DNA of 64,000 bases from Dermatemys mawii (GCA_007922305.1 ML677365.1:12138533-12202532), one strand, 5' to 3'; positions 45,790 to 58,496 are shown, counted from the first letter of the stretch. Notes: generated from the letters alone by a model not told the origin. Made by a program: numbers and translations.

Positions 45790-47371
45790 GTGGGAAATGC
45801 TAGTTTACAACAAGCGGTTTCATCTTTCTAAGAAAAGAAGGCCCATAGACACCATACACACCATCACAGGACAAAATATTTTGCTGATTGCTCCCCCAAC
45901 ACCCATGAAGAAGAGATGTGCACAAACACTCTTCCCATCAGTTCAAGCTCTGAGGGAAGGGAATAAAAATCCTGTCCAGAATTTTTTTTTATCTCTATGC
46001 TGCTTCGACTTCAGTGAAAGTGCAAAACTTCTAAGCATAAGCAAGAGATTCCTGGCTGTTTAGCTTGGGTTACCCTAAAAGAATACACAGAGCTTGCACA
46101 TTATAGCAGCTTCTTTTTTTTTAAACACTATCTCATTTGTGTGTGTATGTTTACCTGCTTTAACCCTGTAAATTGCTTATTTCTTCTTTCTGCTTAAGAA
46201 ACTTTTAGATAGGTTACTATAGGCTTGGCTACAAGCAATGTCTTTGGTGTGAGATCCGAGATATGATTGAACTGGGGTAAGAGACTGGTCCTTTCGTACT
46301 GGGAGTAACCTGAATATTATTGTGTAAGGGACTGTCATAAGTATAAAGTAGCCTAGAATTCCTGTTTACCTGTAAGGGGTTAAGCTAAGGGTAAACTGAG
46401 AAGGGGGCACCTGACCAGTGAGGGACCAAGGTGCTTTCAAACTGAAAGAGAGGGAAAGGTTTTGAGTTTCAGTTTCTGTCTGGCTGTTCACCAGAGCTAT
46501 CAGGTGAACAAAAGCTCTCTTCTCTATCTACCTATAATCTTTCTAACTAGCAACAGTAAATCAAGTTCACCAACAAGGCAGTAAGTTTTATGTTTGGTTA
46601 TGATATCACTCGGCAAATTTCTCAGGGTTGTGGGAACTAGCTTTGTATTTCTCTATAACTTTAAGCTCAGCAGAGAACCAGTAGGGGGAGAAATTCCTAT
46701 GGTGGGGGTATGTCTCCGTGAGCTTTTGTGTTGGTAAAGGCTTTTCCATTGATTTTTTTTTACAAGGGATTTATTCCTTTCTTTTTTTTTTAATTAAAAT
46801 TTTTCTTTTAAGAATTTGACTGCCTGTTTTCCATTGTAAAAGATCCTGGTTTGGATTGGGTTTGTCTCACAGGAATAGTGAGAGGTTTTTCTCAAGCCTT
46901 TCCCAGGGAGGGAAGGATAGATTGGGGGGCGGGGTTTGGAAAGAGAAGGGGGGCTCCAAGTAGCCCTACCCCATAGTTTTGGGGTGCTTTTACTTGGTGG
47001 TGGCAGCAATCCGTTCCAGACACAGGAGAAGTTTGTGTTTGGGGAGAAGTTTAACCTAAGCTGGTCAAATAAGCTTGGGGGGTTATTTTTTCTGTTTTTG
47101 TGCGGGTCACCACATCTGTACCCTAGAGTTCAGAGTGGGAAGGCAATCCTGACAGGGACCATCTATCACAAAGGTAAGATTTCCTGGGTGGAAAGATAGA
47201 CTGAGTACCCAAGTACCAAGACTGAGTACCCAAGGGGACCGTCTGTGACTCCAGGTTAAGGCTGTTACAGTGCTTGAGGAATTCACACTTGACACTTGGT
47301 TCATGAAGTATAGAACTCACAACCTCTTTGGGGTTTGTGACCTGGTTTCTGCCCTAAGGTTGCCACTCACC
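45790..47371 (+). repeat. Older LTR-like sequence broken by a solo LTR
   Basis: The text before 46332 (gatccgagatatgattgaac, gagactggtcctttcgtact) continues naturally after 47155 (ggaccatctatcacaaaggt) once the TGTCATAA LTR is removed. It continues to the edge of the hAT-type GC-rich element at 47380 and probably resumes at 48327. This makes it the oldest layer of this nest. Confidence 0.45.
46333..47154 (+). mobile_element. Solo LTR of the TGTCATAA family, complete (822 bp)
   Basis: Begins TGTCATAAGTATAAAGTAGC and ends GGCAATCCTGACA. Perfect 5-bp duplications GGGAC (46328-46332, 47155-47159). It contains a T-rich tract with aattaaaat near 46790. No internal retroviral genes are nearby, so it is a recombination product between two LTRs. 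Confidence 0.88.
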
Positions 47372-47379
47372 TTCGTGAG

Positions 47380-48318
47380 TAGGCTGACCAGGTGTCTGGT
47401 CGAAAAGGAACCCTGGTGGCTCCAGTGAGCAAAGCCAACTGGACCTTTAAACATTTGGTCGGCGGTGCTGCGGCCCTAAGGCAGGCTAGTTCCTACTTGT
47501 CCTGGCTCTGCCCTGGACCGAGGAAGTGGCCAGCAGGTCCATCTCCTAGGCAGGGAGGCCACAGGGCTCCGTGCACTGTCCTAACCCGGAGAACTGGATC
47601 CGTACTCCCACTGGCCAGGAATCAGCCAATGGGAGCTGGGGGATGGTGGTACCTAAAAGCAAGAGTGGCACGTGGAGCCTCCTGCCCCCACTCCCAGTAC
47701 CCAGACCTGGTTGTTTGCTTTCAGGGCCCTCACAGTGCAGTGTGAGGAAAGGCAGGCAGCCTGCTTCAGCCCCTCGCACTTCTCCCCTGCCCTCACACAC
47801 ACACTGTGTCACTGACTGGGAGCTGCCCCAGCCCCAATCTCCTGACCCAGCCTTGAGCCCCACCCCAACTCAGAGCACCTTTCTGCACCCTAAGCCACTC
47901 ATCTCTGGCCCCATCCCACAGCCCAGAGCCCTGATTCCCCCTGCACCCAACACCCTGCCACAACCCGATGCCCCCTCCCGCACTCCAAATCCCTTATCCG
48001 CAGCTGCACTCCAGAGCCCGCACGCTCTCCCGCATTCCAACTTCTTGCCCTAGCCCAGAGTCCTCTCCTGCACCTTGAACCCCTCATTTCTGGACCCATA
48101 CTGGAACCTGCAGCCCTAATTATAGCCCTCACCTCCTCCCACACCCCAACCTCCTGCCCTAGTCCAGTGAAAGTGAGTGAGGGTGGGGGAGAGTGAATCA
48201 CCAAGGGAGAGGGAATGTAGTGTGCAGGGGGCAGGGCCTCGTGGAACGGGCAAGGACCTCGTGGAAGGGGTGGGGACAGGGTGTTCAGTTTTGTGCGACT
48301 AGAAAGTTGGCAACCCTA
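47380..48318. mobile_element. hAT-type element with GC-rich minisatellite core
   Basis: Ends TAGGCTGACCAGG and, reversed, TAGGGTTGCCAACTTTC. 8-bp duplications TTCGTGAG (47372-47379) and TTTGTGAG (48319-48326). The core is cctgcacccc/cagagccc-type repeats, with a CCAATGGGAGC box near 47625. Same family as 52885-54539. Confidence 0.75.
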
Positions 48319-48326
48319 TTTGTGAG

Positions 48327-50232
48327 TGACTCCAGACAGCTTGACAATAATAATAAAAGTGTACTTCCTACTTCCACAGAAAGTGTAAAGGTAGAATTTA
48401 AGAAAAAATCACTACCATACTATCAGGTATTGTTAGGGTTTGAAAAATTATGCTATGGGGAAACAATACTATGGTTATGAAAAATGTAAATGATATAATT
48501 GCAAAAATCTATAGTCATATTAACAATCCTTTGTTATCTTGTTATACAGCATCCAGTGCTGCATATGTTATTTCATTGATGCTAAAATTGATTCTCTATT
48601 TCTATCAAGCAAAAATCCAGGTTTAAAGTTAAAAACCTACCTATTTTACAAAAAATTAATACACTTTATTTGCAGGTCAAATTAATATTATTCTCCTCTC
48701 AGATTGCAAATGCATTCTATGTCTGTTTTTTCTTCAGATGTTTGTCTCATTAGTATGCATTCATGTGCTCCTAAAGGCAACAACTGAACTAAGGGCAGGA
48801 CAAATAAATTCACAAACTGTTGTAAGACCTGAATTTGTCAGCTCATAAGAAAAACAACAAACATTATACATCCTCTAGTTTATCGAGCGATAGATATCTA
48901 CTGTATAGTAAATGTTGATTTACACTATTTTTAATACATCCAAAATTAACATTCTTTAACTTTTAGTTATTTCAAATAATGTGCAGAAAACTCCTCAAGA
49001 CTGGACTTTATTTATTAATTTAAGATGTATCCATATTGTATTGTGTAGCTTCTGCATAATGTAATAGAACTGATAAATAAAAAAGACTGATATTATATCT
49101 AAAAGTCAGATCTCTACTAATATTCAGCGCTTACAGACATTCTCTCTTGTATTTCACTCTCTCTTTGTCAGCATATATTTATATTATGATGTAGGGGAGA
49201 AGGGTTCTGGGGTAAATTATGGGTACAAATCTCTTAATCACTTAAACTTCCGGATTTTATGTCACATCAACACTGTACTTACTGAGAAAAATCCATATTA
49301 AATGTCTCCAAAGGACACACAGAAACTTCCAGTTAAGATCTAAATATATGATTTACACATTGTGCCCTTTGGTAGGCCATGTTCTTTATTCATGACTCAA
49401 AGTAATGAACTCTAATTCACATTAGCTTTTCCAACTGAAAGGTGAATTCAAATTTTCGTATTCCTTTCTGCAAGTGATGATATTTTGCAATACAGGCAAA
49501 ATTTGTTATTGTATACACTTGCTAAAATTAAGAGCCTTTTCTCAAAAGTGGGCTCCTCATTTTTAATAAAATATTTTCAACAAGAACATATTAATTAAAA
49601 TATGGATTTCCATTTTTGATTTGGAAGCACTTTGATTTACAGCGACTTTGCACCAGTGTAGGGCAACAGAGAATCAGACATTTAATCTTCTAGAATCTGG
49701 TTGGAAGAATTATAGTGAAAATATTACACAATTCCTGCTCTCCAGGCCAGAAAAAAAACTGACCAGGACTTGAAATGGAGGGAAAGTGACTGTTCCAGCC
49801 AAAAGAGGAATGCTGACAACTATGACACACCAAGGACTCAGTTTTCAAGTTCATTTTTCATTTGAATAGCGACTATATAAGTACAGAATTGTGGGGTTCC
49901 ACACTTATTGACTCAATGATTTGCAGACCAAATCTTCCCAGTTTATAAGATTTTTTTTTCTAAGTATCTACATTGCAAACTCAGTCTGCAATCCGAAAAT
50001 CAAGCAGAATCCTTTCTGGCATTCACATCTCCAACAATAAATTATTCTGTGTGAGCCAGAATAGATTCCAGCACATTCTTCCAGAACTCTGGTAACTATG
50101 CAGTGCTACAAGAAGTGTAGTATATATGTATTTCAGTCAGCATACAGAGACTATCTGATTATGATTAACAGGTCCCTTGAATAAGAAGGTTTCTGCTTTA
50201 TACAGACATTTTTTAGACGAGAACCACATTTT
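48327..50232. other. AT-rich intron, nothing identified
   Basis: No repeat family, coding frame or RNA recognised in this stretch. Confidence 0.4.
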
Positions 50233-50237
50233 CAGCT

Positions 50238-51028
50238 TGTCATAACCATAAAGATAGCCTAAAATTCCTCCTTATCTGTAAGGGGTTAAGAAGCTTGGAT
50301 AACCTGACTGGCACCTAACCAAAGGAACCAATGGGGACAAAAGATACTTTCAAATCTGGGTGGAGGGAGAGGCTTCGTTTTTGGGCTCTCTGTTTGTGGT
50401 TCGTTTGCTCTTGGATTTTAGAGGGACCAGACATCAATCCATGTTCTCCAAATCATTCTGAACCAGTAAGTACAGCCAGGCAAGGCGTGTTAGTTTATCT
50501 TTGTTTTTCCCACTTGTGAATCTTTCCTTTGCTAGAGGAAAGTTTATCCTTGTTTTAATCTGTAATTTTGAAACTAAAGTTGGAGGGGATTCCTCTGTGT
50601 TATTTTTTGAATCTTTCTGTGACTCTATAAAGTTAACTTCCATCCTGATTTTACAGAGGTGATTCTGTTATCTTTTCTTTAATTAAAATTCTTCTTTTAA
50701 AACTCTGACTGATTTTTCCATTGTTTTAAAGATCCAGGGGGTTTGGATCTGGCTCACCTGTCACGATTGGTGAAGGTTTTATTCTCAAGCCTTTCCCTGA
50801 AAGGGGGTGTAGGGTTTGGGATATTTTTGGGGGGAATAGGAACTCCAAGTGGTCCTTTCCCTGATCTTTGTCTAATCACTTGGTGGTGGCAGTGTACCAT
50901 CCAAAGACACAGGAAACTTGTGCCTTGGGGAAGTTTTAACCTACGCTGGTAAAATAAGCTTAGGGGATCTTTCATGCGATTCCCCACATCTGTACCCTAG
51001 AGTTCAAAGTGGAGAAGGAACCGTGACA
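50238..51028 (+). mobile_element. Solo LTR of the TGTCATAA family (791 bp)
   Basis: Begins TGTCATAACCATAAAGATAG and ends GGAACCGTGACA. Flanks are CAGCT (50233-50237) and CCGCT (51029-51033), 4 of 5 matching. More diverged from 46333-47154 than the two gapped copies are from each other, so it is an older insertion or a sister subfamily. Confidence 0.8.
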
Positions 51029-51033
51029 CCGCT

Positions 51034-52875
51034 TCATGCAGAGAAGATCATGCAAATTTTGAAAATATTACAATAGACTGTGTGGATGAAACACTCACAT
51101 GAGCTTTATGAACACACTTTTTTATTGAAATCTCTACACTAAACTGGGAGGGAACAACTAGAGTATGGCTTTGCTCATTGTTCTGGGTGACCCAACACAC
51201 CATAATAATTCTAAAAATAAATGGCTTACTGTAACATATTAAATAATCAAAGCCCTATAGACATATTAATTATTTGAAAAAACAGTGCTAAAGCACCACG
51301 AAGGTTGAGAAACCAGTTAATCAAAAACCAGGAAACATAGTGTTCAATGCTAAATCTCACCTCTTTGTGCATATTCCTTTAAAATACGCACTCCATATGT
51401 ATAGTCAAATAACAGACTATGTAGTGCAAACAAAGAATTGTACACAGAAGTACTAAACACTACTTTACTACCGTGTAATAAAAATTGAATCATGCCTGCA
51501 ACCAGATCAGAAATACAATTTCTGTAAACTAGTAACATGTAAACTTTTTCCTATTACTGTATTACGACTTTAAGTGTTTCATCACCTTCTCTTTTTTATA
51601 TTGAGGGCCCTACATTTTAAATACCTTGTCTAACAGAATGATTACGTATATTAAAACTTCACTGTTCACGGAGTATGTCACATCTTACATTAGACACCCT
51701 TAATTCACAGTACTTTCATCTACCGTTTTTCACAATACATAAAAACACAGAGCTTAGAAATGATTAGCACAGTATTTCCATCACTAAATATACTGTGCTC
51801 ATTTACCAAAATCAATGATGAATAACACTTTTGTTACCTTTTTTTCATTACTTCTCAAAATATAATACACAGTCTGAAATGTTGACCGGAAAGCACTAAA
51901 ACAGTTTTCAGATGTGCATTTTTACAACATTTGCTTTCAAATTCTACTGTTTTTTAATACTCAAATTTAGGGAAGCATTAAAGACCCTGGTGTCATCTCT
52001 ATCTTTCTTTATTTCATATGGTTGCTGATTTTCTCTAATTTATTTTTTTCAAGTCCACTTCATTATTTTAGTTTGCATAGTTGAAAATATACTAAAAATA
52101 ATACTTTTTATATTTAATAAATAGTTATGGAATCATCAGTACTGTTATTGTCTGACAATTTTCTTCATCTTATCTTACCAAAGATTATAAATGTATATAA
52201 ATCAGGACCATTCAAACTTTGTAAGACTTGGTTTCTGAATCTAGATATAATATTAAACTTAGATTTTTTAAAAAAACATAGAATTTTCAAAGAAGCCTCA
52301 TACTTTTTTGATCAGCCAAAAAATGGTTGCAAAATTGTACACCACAATAACAATAATAAAAACTTCAGTTCTATACACACACACATTCATTTTGATTTCC
52401 CGCCAGTTTGTTTTGCAGTGTACGTTTCGGTACTGTATGTATGTTATAGAAATATCTTTGTTTTTCCTTCCTTCTATTTTAAAGCCATATGTTCAAGTGG
52501 TTTATATCTAGGCTTGGCAGAATTTGATTTTTTTTCTTCTTTATAATTTCAATGGACAATATCAATGCATATTTTTAAGAATTATTTTATTTTTATTTAA
52601 ATTTTCATACTTGCATGAAATTATTCATTTTAAGCATTTCTCTTTGTTTTTTCAGATTTAAATGTTCACAGTGGAGGAAATTAAACAGGGTCAGACAATA
52701 GAGGAGGCAGAATGATAGTAAAGATTGAGATTCAAAAAGTTAAAGTTTTATAACCGTTAAAACAAATTATCAACATTACATGCCAAAATATACAAGTAAA
52801 TACCCTTAAATCAAACTAAGAAGTTCTTAAGCAGCATTTTCTTACTTTGCCAATCTGTAAATTTTGATGATCATC
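51034..52875. other. AT-rich intron, nothing identified
   Basis: It contains a 139-codon open frame (52127-52546) without recognisable motifs, discussed among the rejected items. No repeats named. Confidence 0.4.
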
Positions 52876-52884
52876 AATGGAAAT

Positions 52885-54539
52885 TAGGGTTGCCAACTTT
52901 CTAACTGCACAAAATTGAACACTCTTGGCCCACTCCCTGGTCCTTCCCTGAGGTCTTGCCCCAACCCACCCCTTCGCCAAGGTCCTGCCTCCCATGCACT
53001 TCATCCCCCCTTTCTCCATTGCTTGCTCTCCCTCACCCTCACTCACTTGCATCAGGCCAGGGCCAAGGGTTGGGGTGTGGGAGGGGCTGTGGGCTCCGGG
53101 ATGGGGCCAGAAATGAGGGGTTCAGGGTGCAGGACAGGGCTCCAGGCTGGGGCACGGGCTTGGGGTATGGGAGGGGGTGAGGACTCTGGCTGGGAGTGCA
53201 GGCTTGGGGGTGGGGCCAAGGATGAGGGGCTTGGGAAGCAAGAAGGGACTCTGGGCTGGGGCTGAGGGGTTAGGAGAATAGGAGGAGGTTCAGGGCTGGG
53301 GCAGTTGGGCAGGAGGGGGTGCAGGCTTGGGCTGGGAGTGCAGGCTATGGGGTGGAACCAAGGATGAGGTGTTTGGCATGTGGGAGGGGGCTCAGGGCTG
53401 GAGCAGAGGAGTTTGGAGTGCGGGAGGAGGCTCTGGGATGGGGCCGAAAGGTTTGGCATTGTAGTGGGGGGCAGCTACCCCATTCCTGCAGAACGAGGGA
53501 TAAAAGCAGCCCTGGACAGGGCTGCAGCTGTGAAAGGCTGATTGGGGAAGCTGTGGCCAGCTCAATCAGGGCCCAACTGGCCCTTATAAGAGGGCTCTGG
53601 GCCAGGAGTTGGAGGAGTCTCTCTCCAGGCCTGGAGAGACAAGGCCTAGCTGCTGGAAGCAAGGTACTGAAGTAGACCAGGGCTGGGGGAAGGCAAGAGG
53701 AGCTGGGGAGCTCCAGCCTGGTAAAATCCCTAGGCTGTAGGCCAAAAGGTACTGGGGCTGCAGAGGGGCAGCCTGATGATAGGCAAAGGCAGCAAGTCCT
53801 ACCCCTTGCCAATGATGAATAGCGATTACAGACTGCAGTCTGCCCCAGTGAGCAGGGGCTAGAGACTGGCAGTAGCCACTGAGGCAAGGAGGGTTTAGGA
53901 GATTGGGGGTTCCCATGGTAGGGAAGACCCAGAGTGTGGGAATACTGCGGTGGGCAGAACAGGTGAGCCACCAGCCTGCAGAGGGCACTCTGTGCTGGAA
54001 AAAGAGGTAATTCCTGGACAACCAGCAGGTGAGTCTCGACCTTTAGGCAATGGAGGAGGGAATGTGGGATGCGGGCTATGGGAAGTACTCAGGGCTGGGT
54101 GTTTGTGTGTGGGTGAGGGTGAGGGGTGCGGGCTCTGGCCAGGTGGCGCTTACCTCAGGCGGCTCTCGGAAATGACCAGCATGTCCAGCTCCTAGGCAGA
54201 GGGGCCAGGGGCCTTTGCGCACTCCCCACACCCACAGGCACTGCCTCCGCAGCTCCCATTGCCACGGTTCCCAGCCAATGGGAGCTATGGAGCTTGCATT
54301 TGGGGCCTGAGTAGCACCCGTTTGGGGCAGGAACCCCCTGGCCATCCCTACACCTAGGAGCCGGACATACCAGCCACTTCCAGGAACCCTGTGCAGTCAG
54401 GTCAGGCAGGGAGTCTGCCTTAGCCCCACTGCGTCGCTGACTGGATTTTTAGCAGCCCAAACAGCAGTGCTGATTGAAGCTGTCAGGGTCCCTTTTTGAC
54501 CAGGCATTCCTGTTGAAAACCGGAAAGCTGGCAACCCTA
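52885..54539. mobile_element. hAT-type element with GC-rich minisatellite core, complete
   Basis: Starts TAGGGTTGCCAACTTTC and ends, reversed, TAGGGTTGCCAGCTTTC; 8-bp duplications ATGGAAAT flank it (52877-52884, 54540-54547). The core is a degenerate array of ggctctgggatggggccag, gatgaggggtt and similar units. A facing pair of CCAAT motifs lies at about 54255-54290 (cccattgccacgg...ccaatgggagc). A further insertion occupies roughly 53460-54058. Confidence 0.82.
53460..54058 (+). mobile_element. LTR-like insertion inside the GC-rich hAT element
   Basis: The minisatellite pattern breaks at TGTAGTGGGGGGCAGC and resumes near gtgggatgcggg (54064). The insert has TATA-like sites (ataaaag 53500, ttataag 53584) and resembles an LTR-like turtle repeat. 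Possible flanks GGCAT and GGAAT. The right boundary is uncertain and lacks a CA end. Confidence 0.4.
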
Positions 54540-54547
54540 ATGGAAAT

Positions 54548-56467
54548 ATATTTTCATTGGTTTGTATGTGTATGGTGAAATTGACATTTACCAATAAAAA
54601 AAAATCTAATCTATTAAAGCCTATTCATATCACAGGAAAGTTTTTTAAAAAATCACAGCATAGTGATAAGCCGTTCTGTGCAAAAACTCCACATGCAGCT
54701 TGTTTCAAAAGAAGCATATGCTTTCCTCACAACTTTTTTTAAATCTTTTTAACCCTTTGAACAAGAACAAAAATGTGGGGAGGTAAAGAGGTAAAGAATG
54801 TATTTATTTCTCCTTGTGCATCTGTGCATCATTATGTATCTTATTTTTAGAGGGAGACTGTTTTTTGTATATAATTATATATACGGTACAAACAAAAGGA
54901 TAAGAGTTCAGAATAGAAAGACATGCCTTTTTATATGAAGCCTCTTTCACTAGATCTCCCTACAAATCACAATTTGTCCCATCCAGCATCACATACACCT
55001 AACCCTCACCAAATGTCCAAGAAAATAGCCTAGAATTAAACAAGCTCAAGCTCTAATATATATTGGGATAGAGCAAAGTTCAAAAAAATCAGTATATCAT
55101 TTGAAAATTCCACTTGACGTAATCCCATTAAGTGATACCATGAAGGAAAAATAAAGACAATGAATTGTAGCACAATGTTTTTAAACAATTCAGGACATTA
55201 GTAGAAATGTATTAAAGCAAAGCAATAGCGAGAAGGAGGATACGAAAACTGTTTGAAGATTAGTATTTGGACAATGTTTACAGTTGGGGTGGTCATCAAA
55301 CTTTTTTGCAGAAGTAAAAAGGAACCTGTGCATAAAATGTACTGGATGTTAAAAAATTAATACAGTATTATACAGAAAAATTTCTAAGAAGTCAGCAGTT
55401 GTGTGGGAAGTAATCAGAGGAGTACAAGGATTGGTGTTAGGACTGGTTTTGTTCAGTTTAAGGGCCCAAATTGCTCCCACTAAAGTCAGTGGTAATGCCT
55501 CAGCATCACCTATCCATTCACCTCATGTTGATTCTATAACCTTTATGGCAAAACCTGGGTTACACACAGGATTTACTGGCCCTCTTTCCTAATATGTAGA
55601 AGCCCCATTCAGATTCCCCCTCTGGTCTTGTCATGATACCATTTTTTTCCCCACATTTGCTATTTCCCCTTGCTCCACACTCCTCATGTTGTTCTCCCTG
55701 ACCCTTGCTGTCTCTGTTTTCCTCTCTGCTCTCCACTTCACCTGCTTTTGCCCTTTTCTTGTAATAGGATGTCAGGGTGGCTAAAGACCTCCTCGAAGAT
55801 TCAGTCATGCCTACTCATGCTGGCAGAGGCACTGTGTGATGATTTCATTAACCAAAGCTGTGGACAGGATTGGCCCACACTGGCTCCTTTTCAAAGAACA
55901 CATCTGTCAGACCTTACTTCTGCTGCTACTGAACTGACATTCATTGTGCTGTTCAGCACAGCAACCCAGACCAGCTGATGGGAACAGTTAGAGCCATAAC
56001 TCCCCCACCACCACACATACACACTTCAAGCCATGGCCTAGGATAACTGCCACAGCTATGGCTCCTTGTTTTCAACTCCTCCTATAGGTTGCAGATTGTA
56101 TGCTGGTAATTTACCTTCTTTGCAAATGGGAAGAATTTGCTTCAGTCAATCTTATTGAATACTTTTATCAACTTTGAAAGTTCAATCAGATTACAATCGC
56201 ATCACTTATTTTACAGGGACAGCAAACTCCAGTTTCTCCATCTCCCTTTGCAATTTAAATATTTGAATAAGGTCAGCATATAATCTTTTTGACATTAATA
56301 CATAAATCCTACAAGATGGCTGTTTATATTAAAAAGACTGTCTTCTTGCAGATCTTTATGGCAATACTGACACTAAAAATAGAAGGAGAGAGAGAGGAAA
56401 GCACAGTAATGACTAAAAATTAGATTCAGGAACTTGTTCAGATCAAATGTAGTTAAGTCCAAACAGC
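54548..56467. other. Intron, nothing identified
   Basis: A pyrimidine-rich stretch at 55600-55770 yields a spurious open frame. No repeat family named. Confidence 0.4.
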
Positions 56468-56472
56468 AGGTT

Positions 56473-56929
56473 TGTCAGGATTGCCTCTCCACTCTGAACT
56501 CTAGGGTACAGATGTGGGGACCCACATGAAAAAAGAAATAACCCCTCCAAGCTTATTTTACCAGTTGGGTTAAAATGTTTTTCCCCAGAACACAAATTCT
56601 TCTGTGTCTGGACTTGGTACGCTGCCACCACCAAACTAGATCTAGGGTAGTTTGGGACCCTTCTTTCCCTTTCCACTAACCCCCCAAACTTCTTCCTTCC
56701 CTGGAAAGCTTGAGAGAATAAAAAAACCAAACCTCNNNNNNNNNNAAGACATAGCTGTGTTCATCCCATAGCCGAGGTGAACAGAGAGAGGATCCAGAGA
56801 GAAACTGAAACTTAAAATCCTTTGTCTCCTGAGGAATTTCTCATTGGTCAGTTGTCCACCTCTCAGGTTACCTTTAGCTTAACCCGTTACAGATAAACAC
56901 TAATTCTAGGCTACTTCACACTTATGACA
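56473..56929 (-). mobile_element. Solo LTR of the TGTCATAA family, minus strand, with assembly gap
   Basis: The plus strand runs TGTCAGGATTGCC to CTTATGACA. Perfect 5-bp duplications AGGTT (56468-56472, 56930-56934). Nearly identical to 42609-43065, with a 10-N gap at the same internal point. Confidence 0.87.
56736..56745. other. Assembly gap (10 N)
   Basis: Same flanking text (accaaacctc | aagacatagc) as the gap at 42872-42881. Confidence 0.9.
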
Positions 56930-56940
56930 AGGTTATATAG

Positions 56941-57238
56941 CAGAAGCTGGCAACCTTTCAGAAGTGGTGTGCCGAGTCTTCATTTGTTCACTCTAATGTA
57001 AGGTTTCACGTGCCAGGAATACATTTTAACGTTTTTAAAAGGTCTTTTTCTATAAGTCTATAATAGAGAACTAAGCTATTGTTGTATGTAAAGTAAATAA
57101 GGTTCTTAAAAATGTTTAAGAAGCTTCATTTAAAATTAAATTAAAATGCAGAGCCCCAGGACTTGGGCAGTCAGAGTGCCATTGAAAATCAGCTCATGTG
57201 CCGCCTTTGGCATTCGTGCCATAGGTTGCCTACTCCTG
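56941..57238. mobile_element. hAT MITE with CAG termini
   Basis: Ends CAGAAGCTGGCAACCT and, reversed, CAGGAGTAGGCAACCT. 8-bp duplications TTATATAG (56933-56940) and TTACATAG (57239-57246). Non-coding interior. The neighbouring LTR's AGGTT duplication overlaps its left flank by two bases. Confidence 0.8.
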
Positions 57239-57246
57239 TTACATAG

Positions 57247-58487
57247 CATCATGGGGATCGTGAAGGACAGGTAGTTTGTTATTCATGCCACACAGCATGC
57301 AGAGCAAACAGAGAGGAAAATGCATAGCTCTGTAGGGACTACAAATTAGAAATCCCCCATTTGCTGGTAAAACATGAAGATACTGTACTTCAAAATTTCA
57401 GGGTGCTTAGTAAATGTAAATCTGAGAGTACAATGGAGGCCCTATTTATTTATCAACTTTACTTATCTACCCAAAGTACATTTATATTATATAAGTATAT
57501 AAACTCCCTGCTTTTCATTATATATCCTTCAATCTTCATTGCTCTCCCTAAAAGGTCTGTCTCATACTATTTGCCTCAGTGATTTAACTTGACAACCTAT
57601 TTAAAAAAAATCTGCTAATGTGAAAATGAATAACATAAGCAAAGGATAATAATACATAGAAAGTGTATTAATTAGATGAATTAAAATACTGGTTAAGGTA
57701 AATAAAGTTTCCTCATAGACATAAGTATCTAAAATTGCTATCTATTTTAGAGCAGAAAATGAAATGAAATAGATTTCTATACAATGGAATGTTTTCATTA
57801 TATTTTTGAATGAGCATGACATTTAATATTTAAAGTCTACAAAACCATTTAATACTGGTTTTATTTACCACACTCAATTTGTTGATGTAAAACAATTATT
57901 TTTATTCAATGACTTCTTGCTCATTATATACAAAGTAAAACAGAACATTTACCTTTTCCCCCTCTAACACTTATCCAAATGGTGAGGTGGTACAGGAGCA
58001 TTTTGTCTTATGTGCAATTTGTGTCCAGGAAGTTGGAGGCATGTTGTCCACACACTTTTTAACTACAGTGTGAATGACATGTAAGTTGGATCATGCCATA
58101 AATCAGCAGTGTTATGCCATAGCCTACTACAGCTAAAAGACTATGTGTGACATGTGTGAAGCCTCTAACTTCACAGACATGCAGGATATGTCACAAAATG
58201 CTGCAAATCTTACTACTTCTTTTCAGACAAGTACCATATTTTGTACTGCTTTCCTCCATCATTCAATGTAGATTTTCACGTCCTTCATATTACAGTGTTA
58301 TAGACACACTTCCAATTACATGTTTTTAACTGATTTTTGTGATGTCATTTTTGCCAAATTCTGCCTAACAATCATTAGGAATACCCATTAGAACCCAGGT
58401 CTTGCATCACAAACATAAATGTGCTTCAGGGATTATCAGTTATGAAGAATATCAGTGTATTTATATGTAAAAAAAAAGACTATGGAT
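57247..58487. other. AT-rich intron, nothing identified
   Basis: No repeat family, coding or RNA feature recognised. Confidence 0.4.
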
Positions 58488-58496
58488 ATCATTCCA

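Noticed and set aside
47392..48204. Open frames of 95-160 codons on both strands
   Set aside because: They lie inside the hAT-type GC-rich element; composition is dictated by the repeat unit.
52127..52546. 139-codon plus-strand frame in AT-rich DNA
   Set aside because: No motif, long runs encoded by simple A/T sequence and an ACAC stretch, no splice or promoter context. It could only be rescued by conservation or expression.
52915..54345. Many open frames, up to 208 codons, both strands
   Set aside because: Same GC-rich repeat family and its LTR-like insert; no conserved domain and frames conflict.
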